The position numbers and the translations under genes were made by a program. Under the pieces are notes generated by a model. That model was not told where the DNA came from. It was given only the letters and a program-made list of their open reading frames with translations, and did no database searches. A DNA stretch of 64,000 nt from positions 117,998 to 181,997 of the forward strand of contig DASUWY010000034.1 of NCBI GenBank assembly GCA_036378175.1, given 5' to 3'. Below, in pieces: positions 39,209-47,098 of this stretch. Numbering within the stretch: position 1 is the first letter of the stretch; the number at the start of each line of letters is the position of its first letter. This DNA is from Thermoleophilaceae bacterium. Its GTDB lineage: Bacteria; Actinomycetota; Thermoleophilia; Solirubrobacterales; Thermoleophilaceae.

Positions 39209-40110
39209 GGCTCCACCTTCACCTTTCCAAGCATCTCCTCGTACGCCGCGGCGGCCCCGCTCGCGTCCACCCTGTGCTGCGGCGGCCGCCCGGAGTCCTC
39301 GGGGAACGACCCGAGGAAGCGGGTCACGCTGTCGAAACGCAGCACGCCAAGCAGCGCGTCACGAAGGTGCGGTTCCTTGATGTGGCCCTCGCACTCGATG
39401 TAGAAGATGTACTCACCGAGCAGCTCCTTCGTCGGGCGCGACTTGATCGCGGTGAGGTTGATGTCGCGCAGCGCGAACTCCTGGAGGAGCCGCACGAGGC
39501 TGCCCGGCTCGTCGTGGCTGGGCCTGAACGAGAAGGCGGAGCGGTCCTTCCCGGTGGGATCCGGACAGCTCGTCCGCAGCACCACGAAGCGCGTGGCCGC
39601 TCGCTCGTCGTCCTCGATGTGATCGCGCTCCGCTCGCAGTCCGTACATGTCGCCCGCCACCGGAGGCCCGATCGCGCCCCAGCCGCGCTTCGGCGACTCC
39701 GCGAGATCGCGGCAGGCACCGGCGGTGCTCGGCGCCTCGCGCGCCTCCACGCCGGCCTCCTCGATGAAGCGCGAGCACTGGGCCAAGCCGAAGGCGTGGC
39801 TCGTCACCACCTCGAGCGGTGAGTCGTCATCCGGCGTGCGGAAGAGCGTGAAGGACACCGGCAGCACCCGCTCGCCGGAGATCACGCAGCGCGTGGTCTG
39901 GAGCAGGAGCTCGTCGAGGTTCGCCGGCACCGGACCCTCGAGGCTGTTCTCAAAAGCCACCACCCCGGCCGCCGCCTCTCCCTTCTCCACCGACTGCACC
40001 ACGTCCCGCACGCTTCCGAGCGGCTCGAGCTCCTCGCCGGCACGCGCGAGGTCGCGGGCGGCCTGATGGGTGAACGTGCCTTCGGGCCCGAGGTAGGTGA
40101 GCTTCGGCAT
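39205..40110 (-). CDS. pheA: Prephenate dehydratase
   Basis: 301 residues. Converts prephenate to phenylpyruvate in phenylalanine synthesis. LTYLGPEGTFTHQAAR at the start, VVAFENSLEGPVPANLDELL, STAGACRDLAESPKRGWGAIGPP and TRFVVL (the catalytic Thr-Arg-Phe) form the catalytic domain. The ACT domain (about 195-270: GSLVRLLQEFALRDINLTAIKSRPTKELLGEYIFYIECEGH) carries the KSRP variant of the ESRP phenylalanine-binding motif, so feedback inhibition is likely. Divergent from the gene at 40152 across 41 bases. Confidence 0.96.
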   Translation of the reverse strand: MPKLTYLGPEGTFTHQAARDLARAGEELEPLGSVRDVVQSVEKGEAAAGVVAFENSLEGPVPANLDELLLQTTRCVISGERVLPVSFTLFRTPDDDSPLEVVTSHAFGLAQCSRFIEEAGVEAREAPSTAGACRDLAESPKRGWGAIGPPVAGDMYGLRAERDHIEDDERAATRFVVLRTSCPDPTGKDRSAFSFRPSHDEPGSLVRLLQEFALRDINLTAIKSRPTKELLGEYIFYIECEGHIKEPHLRDALLGVLRFDSVTRFLGSFPEDSGRPPQHRVDASGAAAAYEEMLGKVKVEP

Positions 40111-40134
40111 CCGCGCATCCTGTCACGCAGCCGC

Positions 40135-40140
40135 TAGAGT
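40135..40140 (+). promoter_or_regulatory. Candidate -10 hexamer TAGAGT
   Basis: Eleven bases before the ATG at 40152 in the 41-base divergent gap with pheA. This fits a nearly leaderless mRNA; no Shine-Dalgarno sequence is present. Confidence 0.4.
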
Positions 40141-40151
40141 CACCTGGCCGG

Positions 40152-41678
40152 ATGGCCACCGCCACGCGTCCCAGACTGGCGCCGGCCGCACTTCGTCGGG
40201 GCGAGATTTCCGCGAAGGCGCGCAGGGTGCTGCCAGCGCTCGCCGTGATCCTCGGCGTGCCCGCTGTGCTGTGGCTTCTCTACAAGCCGAGCTACGTCAA
40301 CTTCGACGCGCGCTATTCGCTCCTCTGGGCGCGCGACATCGTCCACGGGCATACGCCCGACTACACGGGCGTGTTCGCGCCCACGCCGCACCCGCTCCAG
40401 ACCCTCGTGAGCTTCCCCGCCCTGCTGGCGGCAGACGGCTCCGCGAAGGTGATGGTGGCCTTCACGCTGCTGGCGCTCGGCTTCCTCACTTGGCTCATCT
40501 ACCGCCTGGGAGCCGAGCTGTGGAGCCCGGCCGTGGGCGTGGTGGCCGCCGTCGTGGTCGCCACCCGGCCGAGCCTCGACCGCTTCGCACTCATCGGCTA
40601 CCAGGACCTCGCGTTCGCGGCGCTCGTGGCGTGGGCGCTGCTGCTCGAGACACGGAGGCCCAAGCGCGGAGCGCCGGTGTTGCTCGTGCTCGCGGTGGCG
40701 GGGCTGATGCGGCCGGACGCGTGGGTGCTGTCCGTTCTGTACGTGGCGTACCTCTGGCGCGGGCTCGACACGCGCGAGCGCGTGCAGCTCAGCTCGCTCG
40801 CGCTCGCCGCACCTGCTCTGTGGGTCGCGCAGGACTGGATCATCACGGGCCAGCCGCTGCACTCGCTGCACGGCACGAAGACGCTGGCGGGAGAGGTGAA
40901 CCGCGACCGTCCGCCGCTCACAATTCCAAAGCGCACCACCTGGTACTACAAGCTGCTCCTCCTCTGGCCGCTCATGGCCGGGGTGCCAGCTGGACTCGTG
41001 TTCGCGTGGCTCTATGCGCGCAGGCGCTTCGCGCCCCTCGTGGGCGTGGCCGCGGCACTCACTCTCTTCATCGTCGTCACGTCCCTGATCGGCCTGTCGC
41101 TGATCCAGCGCTACCTCGTCACGCCGGGGGCGCTGCTCACGGTGGTCTACGGCCTCGCCGTATTCGGCTGGATGAAGCTCCGGCCGGGCCAGCCGCGCCA
41201 GGTGTGGGCCGGCGTGGGCGTCTTGGCGCTCGTGCTCTCGCTGGCCTACATCCCGGCTCAGGCGAGCAAGCTCCACTCGATCAAGAACACGATGAACCGC
41301 GAGGCGCGCAACTACGCGGACCTCAAGCTGGTGGGCACGTCGCCGGTGGTGCGGGCGCGCTTCGAGCGCTGCGGCACCATCTCGACGATCGGCCACAAGG
41401 CGATGCCCGACCTGCGCTACTGGCTGAATGCGCCACCCCGGTCGATCGATCTCGTGGAGGGATCGAAGACGAAGGTGGGGCCGCTGATGCTCGAGCCGCG
41501 GCCGACGCAGCAGATGTGGGGCTTCGACCGCGTTCACTTCGCCACGGTCAAGCCCCCGGCGGGCTACACGCGGATCTATCGCAACCACTCATGGGTGGTG
41601 TACGCGGCACCTGGCTGCGGAAGCGGCAGGCTCTCAGCGCCGCCGGGCGGCGACGTCCAGGCGGATCAGGACCAGTAG
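40152..41678 (+). CDS. Polytopic membrane protein, possible GT-C glycosyltransferase
   Basis: 508 residues with about ten membrane helices. Between helix 1 and 2 is a loop YVNFDARYSLLWARDIVHGHTPDYTGVFAPTPHPLQTLVSF, resembling the first acidic loop of GT-C (PMT/ArnT-like) enzymes that use polyprenyl-phosphate sugars. VATRPSLDRFALIGYQDLAFAALVAWALLLE and LMRPDAWVLSVLYV are also usual in that fold. The C-terminal 130 residues are extracytoplasmic. There is no adjacent dolichol-phosphate sugar synthase, so acceptor and donor are unknown. Confidence 0.65.
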   Translation: MATATRPRLAPAALRRGEISAKARRVLPALAVILGVPAVLWLLYKPSYVNFDARYSLLWARDIVHGHTPDYTGVFAPTPHPLQTLVSFPALLAADGSAKVMVAFTLLALGFLTWLIYRLGAELWSPAVGVVAAVVVATRPSLDRFALIGYQDLAFAALVAWALLLETRRPKRGAPVLLVLAVAGLMRPDAWVLSVLYVAYLWRGLDTRERVQLSSLALAAPALWVAQDWIITGQPLHSLHGTKTLAGEVNRDRPPLTIPKRTTWYYKLLLLWPLMAGVPAGLVFAWLYARRRFAPLVGVAAALTLFIVVTSLIGLSLIQRYLVTPGALLTVVYGLAVFGWMKLRPGQPRQVWAGVGVLALVLSLAYIPAQASKLHSIKNTMNREARNYADLKLVGTSPVVRARFERCGTISTIGHKAMPDLRYWLNAPPRSIDLVEGSKTKVGPLMLEPRPTQQMWGFDRVHFATVKPPAGYTRIYRNHSWVVYAAPGCGSGRLSAPPGGDVQADQDQ

Positions 41679-41681
41679 CCG

Positions 41682-42671
41682 CTAGCTCGGCGGCAGATTG
41701 GTGCAGCCGGGCTGGATCCTGCAGGGATAGATCTGCCACGCGCGCAGATCGCCTTGGGGGTCGAACAGGTAGGCGCCGTCGCCGATCTGCTTCTCCGTGT
41801 TGATGTTGTTGAAGAGCGGATAGCGGATGCCCCAGTAGAAGGTGTCGAGCGTGTCCGTGCCCCTGCCCACGTGAACCGTCACGTGGTCGCCCGGCTGGAC
41901 CGTCGTGCCCGCCGGGAAGTGGAAACGCTTGGTGGCGGAGTCGCGCACCCACCAGTTGCTCAGATCGAGCGGGCGCGGACCCTGGTTGTAGACGCGCACG
42001 TACTCGCCGTTCACGTTCAACGTGTCGTTGCCCTTGGCGTTCCAGTGCACCGTCACCCGGATCGGGATGTCCTGATCCGGCCCGAAGCCGCAGAAGGTGG
42101 GATCGAACAGCCCGATCCGGCGCGCCGCGGCCTGCTGCATCAGGTACATGTACTGGCGGTTCCACGCGAACTCGTTCGAGTTCGGCAGGAAGAGAGCGTC
42201 GCCTCGCGACACGAGCAGCGCGTTCAGGTCGTGCCAGGAGCCGCGGATGTACACCTGGATGTCCTTCACGAACCTGTTTCCCGCGCGCGTGAGCTTGTTC
42301 TGGTACACGAGCCGCACCTGGTTGTTGCTGCGCCTGATCATGCTGGTGGTCAGGTAGGTCGCATTCAGGGCATGGCACTCGCCCTGCTGCTTGGCAAGGC
42401 TGCTGTTGTAGATCGACTGCTCGGTGGCGTTCACCCCGGTGAAGCGGATGCGGTGATTGCCGGCACCCGGAATCCGGACGTCGATCGTGTCACCGTCGTC
42501 CACGAAGTCGAGCTTCGCGTTCTCGGCGTAGCACATGGGCTGCGCCTGGCCCGGCATGCACGGCGCCTGGAAGACCTGGGACGCGGCGTGCGCGCGCCCG
42601 GCGAACAGGGACAGTGCCGCGAGCGCCGAGAGCGCCGCGAGGCTGCAGAACACTTTGCTCGTCACTCGCAT
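41682..42671 (-). CDS. Secreted nuclease-like (SNase fold) plus lamin-tail domain protein
   Basis: 329 residues from the ATG at 42671 (another at 42692). Signal peptide with cleavage after AHA (about 29). Residues 52-195 resemble staphylococcal nuclease: VDDGDTIDVRIPG (Asp61) and IRFTGVNATEQS (Arg76, Glu84), but the second metal Asp is Asn81, so nuclease activity is doubtful. Residues about 200-320 form a lamin-tail domain (TLNVNGEYVRVYNQGPRPLDLSNWWVRDSATKRFHFPAGTTVQPGDHVTVHVG). Similar secreted pairs occur in actinobacteria, where the lamin-tail domain may bind DNA or the envelope. Only 3 bases separate its stop from the convergent membrane protein gene. Confidence 0.8.
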   Translation of the reverse strand: MRVTSKVFCSLAALSALAALSLFAGRAHAASQVFQAPCMPGQAQPMCYAENAKLDFVDDGDTIDVRIPGAGNHRIRFTGVNATEQSIYNSSLAKQQGECHALNATYLTTSMIRRSNNQVRLVYQNKLTRAGNRFVKDIQVYIRGSWHDLNALLVSRGDALFLPNSNEFAWNRQYMYLMQQAAARRIGLFDPTFCGFGPDQDIPIRVTVHWNAKGNDTLNVNGEYVRVYNQGPRPLDLSNWWVRDSATKRFHFPAGTTVQPGDHVTVHVGRGTDTLDTFYWGIRYPLFNNINTEKQIGDGAYLFDPQGDLRAWQIYPCRIQPGCTNLPPS

Positions 42672-42777
42672 ACGGGCAGGTAACACAGCCATCGCAAGAT
42701 AGATGCGCGTCGTCCTGGCCGGGCTGTCGGGTGGCGGACAGGTGGCCGAGGGCGTGCATCGGGCTCGCGCATGTTGA

Positions 42778-42815
42778 CATGTAGCGCGTCAATGTGACAC
42801 GCTTCATGTCATGAA
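42778..42815. promoter_or_regulatory. Operator-like palindromes at the TetR gene start
   Basis: A 31-base imperfect palindrome at 42778-42808 (12 of 14 positions in each arm complementary; arms CATGTAGCGCGTCA and TGACACGCTTCATG) is followed by a perfect 13-base palindrome TTCATGTCATGAA at 42803-42815 that covers the start codon. A consensus -35 (TTGACA, 42774-42779) overlaps the left edge, but no good -10 follows at 16-19 bases. Autorepression by the TetR protein is likely. Confidence 0.6.
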
Positions 42816-43407
42816 TGCTGTGAGCCTCCGCGAACAACACGCCGAGGTCACGCGCGAGCGGATCCTCGGCGCCGTGGCGGAGTTGCTCGAGAGCGGTGAG
42901 GCGGACGAGCTGACGGTGCCCGAGGTGGCTGCGGCTTCCGGCGTCTCGCTGCGGACGATCTACCGCTACTACGCCACGCGCGAGCAGCTGCTCGAGGCGG
43001 CCGGCCGCTGGATCGGGGATGAGCTCTTCAACCACCCGTTCCCCCGCAGCCTCGACGACACTGCCGAGCGCTTTCGCATGGAGTGCCGTCACTTCGACGA
43101 CCGGCCCGGGCTCGTCCGCGCCCTGGCGCTCTCGCAGCTCGGGCGCGAGGTGCGCTCGCACCGCCGCCAGGAGCGGATGGGGGCGATCCGCCGAGCGCTG
43201 CACGAGGAGGTGGGCGCGCTCCGCGAGCACGAGTTGCGCCGCGCCGAGGCGGTGCTGGGCTACCTCCACAACATGCTCGCCTACACCACGATGCGTGAGG
43301 AGAACGGCCTCACCGGCGCTGAGATCGGGGAGGCGTTGGGATGGGCAATCGGAACACTGGTCGCCGACCTGCGCCGGCGAGATCGAAAGCAAAGGAGAAA
43401 CAAATGA
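42811..43407 (+). CDS. TetR family transcriptional regulator
   Basis: 198 residues. DNA-binding domain at about 12-60: TRERILGAVAELLESGEADELTVPEVAAASGVSLRTIYRYYATREQLLEAA, a standard TetR helix-turn-helix. The ligand domain is all-helical. The start codon is covered by a palindrome, and upstream bases contain no ribosome-binding site. It leads a three-gene operon with a cupin protein (ATGA overlap, AAAGGAG) and a RidA-like protein (TGATG overlap). The effector may be a metabolite handled by those two proteins. Confidence 0.94.
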   Translation: MNAVSLREQHAEVTRERILGAVAELLESGEADELTVPEVAAASGVSLRTIYRYYATREQLLEAAGRWIGDELFNHPFPRSLDDTAERFRMECRHFDDRPGLVRALALSQLGREVRSHRRQERMGAIRRALHEEVGALREHELRRAEAVLGYLHNMLAYTTMREENGLTGAEIGEALGWAIGTLVADLRRRDRKQRRNK

Positions 43408-43877
43408 GTGAGCAGGTGATCGTCAGCCGGCCGGGTGAGGGCCGCTCGCTGCTCGTGGGCGGTGGGGATTACGTCACCTACAGGGTGCGCAGCGCCGACA
43501 CCGGCGGCGCGTACTTCTGCTTCGAGGTGTCCACCACTCCCGGCTTCGGGCCACCGCTGCACAAGCACGAGTACCGCGAGCTCTTCTACGTCCTCGAGGG
43601 CGAGTACGAGTTCACGCTGGACGGCCAAACGATCAGCGGCGGCCCGGGCACGGCGATCGCCGTCCCGCCCAACGTGCCGCACACGTTCAGGAACGCCACC
43701 GACGGTCCCGCCAGGCTGCTCTTCATCCACCAGCCGGCGGCGCTCGAGGAGTTCTTCGAGGAGTTCGGAGTGCCGGTGTCGGCCGCCGGAGAGGCTCCGG
43801 CCGACCTCGAGCCGCCGGACTTCGCCGCGATGGGCGCCGCGCTCGAGCGCAACGGTGTGCGGGTGCTGGCGAGCTGA
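43404..43877 (+). CDS. Cupin-domain protein (quercetinase-like)
   Basis: 157 residues from the ATG at 43404, with AAAGGAG in front. It is a single cupin: PLHKHEYRELFYVLEG gives His53, His55 and Glu59, and VPPNVPHTFRN gives His93, so a full 3-His/1-Glu metal site is present. Oxygenase, isomerase and non-catalytic ligand-binding roles all occur in this family. The gene lies between a TetR regulator and a RidA-like protein with overlapping start and stop codons. It is the likely target of that TetR protein. Confidence 0.9.
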   Translation: MSEQVIVSRPGEGRSLLVGGGDYVTYRVRSADTGGAYFCFEVSTTPGFGPPLHKHEYRELFYVLEGEYEFTLDGQTISGGPGTAIAVPPNVPHTFRNATDGPARLLFIHQPAALEEFFEEFGVPVSAAGEAPADLEPPDFAAMGAALERNGVRVLAS

Positions 43878-44272
43878 TGGACAGCCGCGTAATAAACCCG
43901 TGGACATGGCAGGACCGCCTCGGCTTCGTGCAGGGCAAGGAAGTCGTCGGCGCCGAGCGCACGCTCTACTGCGCCGGGCAGACCTCGGTGGACGAGAACG
44001 GCCGGCCGCTGCACGAGGGCGACATGCAGGCACAGGCCCTGCAGGCCCTCGACAACCTCGAGACGGTGCTGCGGGAGGCGGGCTACGAGATGTCCGACCT
44101 CGTGCGCCTCACGATCTACGTCACGGACCTGCCCGCCTACCGGGAGGCGGCGCCGGCTGTGGGCGCGCGGCTGGGCAAGGCGGGCGTGCGCCACACGTCC
44201 ACGCTGCTGGGCATCTCGCGTCTGGCCCTGCCTGAGCTGCTGGTGGAGATCGAGGCGACCGCCGTGAAGTGA
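43877..44272 (+). CDS. RidA family enamine/imine deaminase-like protein
   Basis: 131 residues; its ATG overlaps the cupin stop (TGATG). Typical RidA fold: TLYCAGQTSVDENGRPLHEGDMQAQALQALDNLETVLREAGYEMSDLVRLTIYVTDL and a C-terminal RHTSTLLGISRLALPELLVEIEA, with Arg105 at the place of the catalytic arginine. RidA proteins hydrolyse reactive enamines and imines released by PLP-dependent dehydratases. The very next gene, convergent with zero bases between stop codons, is such a PLP enzyme, which supports a metabolic link. Confidence 0.92.
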   Translation: MDSRVINPWTWQDRLGFVQGKEVVGAERTLYCAGQTSVDENGRPLHEGDMQAQALQALDNLETVLREAGYEMSDLVRLTIYVTDLPAYREAAPAVGARLGKAGVRHTSTLLGISRLALPELLVEIEATAVK

Positions 44273-45289
44273 TCAGGCGGCCACGCCGGTCCTGCCCTCG
44301 GAGGCAATCAGGAGCACGCGTGTGTGCCGGCCGGTGGCGAGGTGTTCTCGAAGCTCGCGGCAGTCCTCGTCGCTCTGCAGTGCTCGCAGCCCGGCGAGCG
44401 GCGCCGCGCCGGACTCGCCGATGGTGAGGCCGCCCGCGGCGAGGTCCTGCATGGCGGCATGGGCCTCATCGTCCGTGACGGTGATGGTGCCGGCGATCCC
44501 GTGGAGCAGGCTCGGCCAGGCGGCGGATGAGACCTCGGCGCAGTCGAGCCCCGCCATCGTGGTTCCCGGGGTGGGCACTGCCGTGGGCGCGCCGCGTACC
44601 AGCGAGGCACTGAGGCAGGCTGCCGTGGCCGGCTCGACGCCAACAACGCGAGCGCCCACCTGCGCTCCGTGCCTCGCGGCGGCGGCGGCCAGCGAGCCCA
44701 CTCCAACCGGCACGAGGATGAGGTCGTAGGCGGCCTGCTCGGCGGCCTCCGAGAAGAGGGTTGCGTAGCCGTCGATCACCCATTCGGCGGGGCCGGTTTC
44801 TCCGACGTCGGCGATGAGCGCGATCCCGTCCTCCTCCGCCGCACGCGCGGCGGCCTCCACGGCGTCCTCGTAGGTGCCGTTCACCACCACCACGTCGGCG
44901 CCCTCGCTCGCGATGGCCTGCCGGCGCGCGGCGAGCGACCGCTCCGGCAGGAACACCCGGCAACCCAATTCACGAAGCGCGGCGGCGTGTGCCACCGCTC
45001 GCCCATGATTCCCGGCGCTGGCGGCCACCAGCGTGTGCACGGCCGGCTGGTCGCGCAGCGCACGTTCCACAGCCCACGACGCGCCGAGGATCTTGAATGC
45101 GGGCAGTCCCAATCGGTCGGACTCGTCCTTCACCTGCACGGCCGCCAGTCCCAGCTCGGACGCGACGGCGCCGAGCCGGTGCACGGGCGTGGGCGCGTAT
45201 CCCGGCAGGGCGCGGTGGAACTCGGCGGCCTCGTTGCTGGGCGCAGGCACCGCAGCGGGGTCGTACGCGGAATTGACGACCGCTCTCAC
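44273..45289 (-). CDS. PLP-dependent ammonia-lyase, diaminopropionate/threonine dehydratase type
   Basis: 338 residues from the GTG at 45289, which overlaps the peptidase stop (GTGA). Fold-type II PLP enzyme: KDESDRLGLPAFKILGASWAVE holds the PLP lysine (Lys66), ASAGNHGRAVAHAAA binds the substrate carboxylate and VPVGVGSLAAAAARHG forms the phosphate loop. The DESDRLGLPAFK-x-LG form is closest to diaminopropionate ammonia-lyases, though a threonine/serine dehydratase-like activity is also possible. It would release an enamine, the substrate class of the convergent RidA protein. It follows the M20 peptidase, so a peptide or N-acyl amino acid may be cut first and the amino acid then deaminated. 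Confidence 0.88.
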   Translation of the reverse strand: MRAVVNSAYDPAAVPAPSNEAAEFHRALPGYAPTPVHRLGAVASELGLAAVQVKDESDRLGLPAFKILGASWAVERALRDQPAVHTLVAASAGNHGRAVAHAAALRELGCRVFLPERSLAARRQAIASEGADVVVVNGTYEDAVEAAARAAEEDGIALIADVGETGPAEWVIDGYATLFSEAAEQAAYDLILVPVGVGSLAAAAARHGAQVGARVVGVEPATAACLSASLVRGAPTAVPTPGTTMAGLDCAEVSSAAWPSLLHGIAGTITVTDDEAHAAMQDLAAGGLTIGESGAAPLAGLRALQSDEDCRELREHLATGRHTRVLLIASEGRTGVAA

Positions 45290-46419
45290 GCGCAGAAGCG
45301 TTCGGCCAGGCGCAGCAGTATGCGCGCCACCGCCTCGGTGTCCGACAGGCTCACCCACTCCTCGACGGCGTGCGCACCCTCGCCGCCAGGACCGAACAGC
45401 ACCGTGGGGATCCCGGCGGCGGCGATGAACGCGGAGTCGGCCCAGTAGCTCGCGCCGCCGATCTTGGGCGGTTCCGGCAGCACCTCGCCCGCGGCCTCGG
45501 CCACGAGACCCACGAGCTCGTCCCGCTGGTCGATCTCAAAGGGCTCGCGCACGAGCAGGATGCGGTGGGAGGCCTCGAACTCGGGGTCCGCCGAGCGGCA
45601 CTCGTCCAGCAGGGCCACGAGCTCGGCCTCGATCTGCTCGCCCGTCTCGCCCGGAAGCGTCCGGCGCTCCAGGCCGAGCTTGCACCGCGCCGGATAGCTC
45701 GACAGCTCCACGCCCCCCTCGATCACCGAAGCGTGCACCGAGGCACGTCCGAGCAATGGATGTGTGCGCTCGGCCAGCGAGCGGTCGAGCTGCTCGAGCC
45801 GCCCAAGCACGGCGCCCATCTTGAGGATGGCGTCCACGCCGAGGTGCGGTCGCGAGCCGTGCGCCGAACGGCCGGTCACCTCCACCTCGCTCCAGACGAA
45901 GCCCTTGTGTGCCACCGCCAGCTCGAGCTCGGTGGGCTCGGTGACCACGGCGGCGTCGGCCGAGACGTGGCGGAGCGCCTCCTGCACTCCGAGGCTCGCG
46001 TGCTCCTCGTCGGCCACCGCGGCAACCACCACGTCGCCCGCCAAACCGAGCTGAGCGGCCTCGCGAGCGGCCATCAGCGCCGCGGCCACGCCCGCCTTCA
46101 TGTCATAGGCGCCGCGACCGTAGAGCCGGTCGCCGTCGATGCGCGGCGCGTGCGGACCGGTCATGCCCTCCACGTTCACGGTGTCGATGTGCCCGCAGAG
46201 GAGCAGCGTGCGACCACCGCCGCTGCCGCGCGCGCGAACAAGGACGCTCGGGCGGCCTGGCGTCTCCTCGAGACGCTCGCTCTCGAGCCCGGCATCGCGA
46301 GCCCACGCCTCGATCAGCGTCGCGATCTCCTCCTCGCCGGCGCCGCCCGGGACGAGCGACGGGTTCACCGACGGCGCGGCCACGAGCGACGAAAGCAGGT
46401 CAGTCAGGTCCGGCTTCAT
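45286..46419 (-). CDS. M20 family metallopeptidase (ArgE/DapE/CPG2-like)
   Basis: 377 residues from the ATG at 46419. Zinc-site motifs: LLLCGHIDTVNVEG, GRGAYDMKAGVAAALMA, DEEHASLGVQEAL (catalytic Glu and metal Glu), VVTEPTELELAVAHKGFVW, and a lid dimerisation domain with GRSAHGSRPHLGVDAI. It hydrolyses an amide such as an N-acyl amino acid or dipeptide. TACGGT (46431-46426) is a -10-like hexamer six bases upstream, so a leaderless start is possible, although it is only 13 bases from the regulator gene. It is coupled to the PLP lyase gene that follows. Confidence 0.93.
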   Translation of the reverse strand: MKPDLTDLLSSLVAAPSVNPSLVPGGAGEEEIATLIEAWARDAGLESERLEETPGRPSVLVRARGSGGGRTLLLCGHIDTVNVEGMTGPHAPRIDGDRLYGRGAYDMKAGVAAALMAAREAAQLGLAGDVVVAAVADEEHASLGVQEALRHVSADAAVVTEPTELELAVAHKGFVWSEVEVTGRSAHGSRPHLGVDAILKMGAVLGRLEQLDRSLAERTHPLLGRASVHASVIEGGVELSSYPARCKLGLERRTLPGETGEQIEAELVALLDECRSADPEFEASHRILLVREPFEIDQRDELVGLVAEAAGEVLPEPPKIGGASYWADSAFIAAAGIPTVLFGPGGEGAHAVEEWVSLSDTEAVARILLRLAERFCA

Positions 46420-46432
46420 GCAGTGACCGTAG

Positions 46433-47098
46433 TCAGCTGAGAGGCTCGGCCTCGGTCTCCACCAGGCCGGTGCGGTAGGCGAGCACGACCGCTTGCACAC
46501 GGTCGCGAAGCCCCAGCTTCTGGAGTATGTGCGTGACGTGCGTCTTGACCGTCGTCTCGCCGATGAACAGCTGCTGGGCGATCTCCGGGTTGGACAGTCC
46601 CTCGGCCACGAGCCGGAAGATCTCAAATTCGCGCGCGGTCAGCTCTTCGATCGCGGCCGGTGGGTCGGCCCGCGGAAGGCGGGTGAACTTCTTGATCACG
46701 CGCTTGGTGATCGTCGGCGACAGCAGCGCCTCGCCCGCGGCGACCGTGCGCACCGCCGCAATGAGCCGCTCAGGCGGCTCGTCCTTCAGGACGAAGCCGC
46801 TGGCGCCCGCGCGCAGCGCTTCGTACACGTACTCGTCGAGGTCGAAGGTCGTGACGATGAGAACTCGCGCGGACTGATCGGCCTCCACGATGCGGCGCGT
46901 GGCCTCCAGGCCGTCGAGCTCGGGCATGCGGATGTCCATCAGGATCACGGTTGGGTCGAAGCGCGCCGCCTTCTGCACGGCCTCGAGCCCGTTGCCGGCC
47001 TCCGCCACCACGTCGATGTCCGGCTCGTCGGCGAGGAGCATCCGGAAACCGGCCCGAACCATCGACTGATCGTCGGCCACCAGCACGTTGATGCTCAT
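46433..47098 (-). CDS. NarL/LuxR-type response regulator
   Basis: 221 residues. Receiver domain with acidic pair Asp9-Asp10, phosphoacceptor Asp55 in ILMDIRMPELDG, Thr in IVTTFD, and Lys in VLKDEPPERL. The C-terminal LuxR helix-turn-helix (about 150-212) has LTAREFEIFRLVAEGLSNPEIAQQLFIGETTVKTHVTHILQKLGLRDRVQ. It overlaps the kinase stop (ATGA). Its likely target is the palindrome at 48301-48318 in front of the MMPL transporter gene. Confidence 0.96.
   Translation of the reverse strand: MSINVLVADDQSMVRAGFRMLLADEPDIDVVAEAGNGLEAVQKAARFDPTVILMDIRMPELDGLEATRRIVEADQSARVLIVTTFDLDEYVYEALRAGASGFVLKDEPPERLIAAVRTVAAGEALLSPTITKRVIKKFTRLPRADPPAAIEELTAREFEIFRLVAEGLSNPEIAQQLFIGETTVKTHVTHILQKLGLRDRVQAVVLAYRTGLVETEAEPLS

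Noticed and set aside
42774..42802. Standard sigma-70 promoter with TTGACA for the TetR gene
   Set aside because: The -35 is perfect, but at 16-19 bases downstream there is no acceptable -10, so a complete promoter is not claimed.
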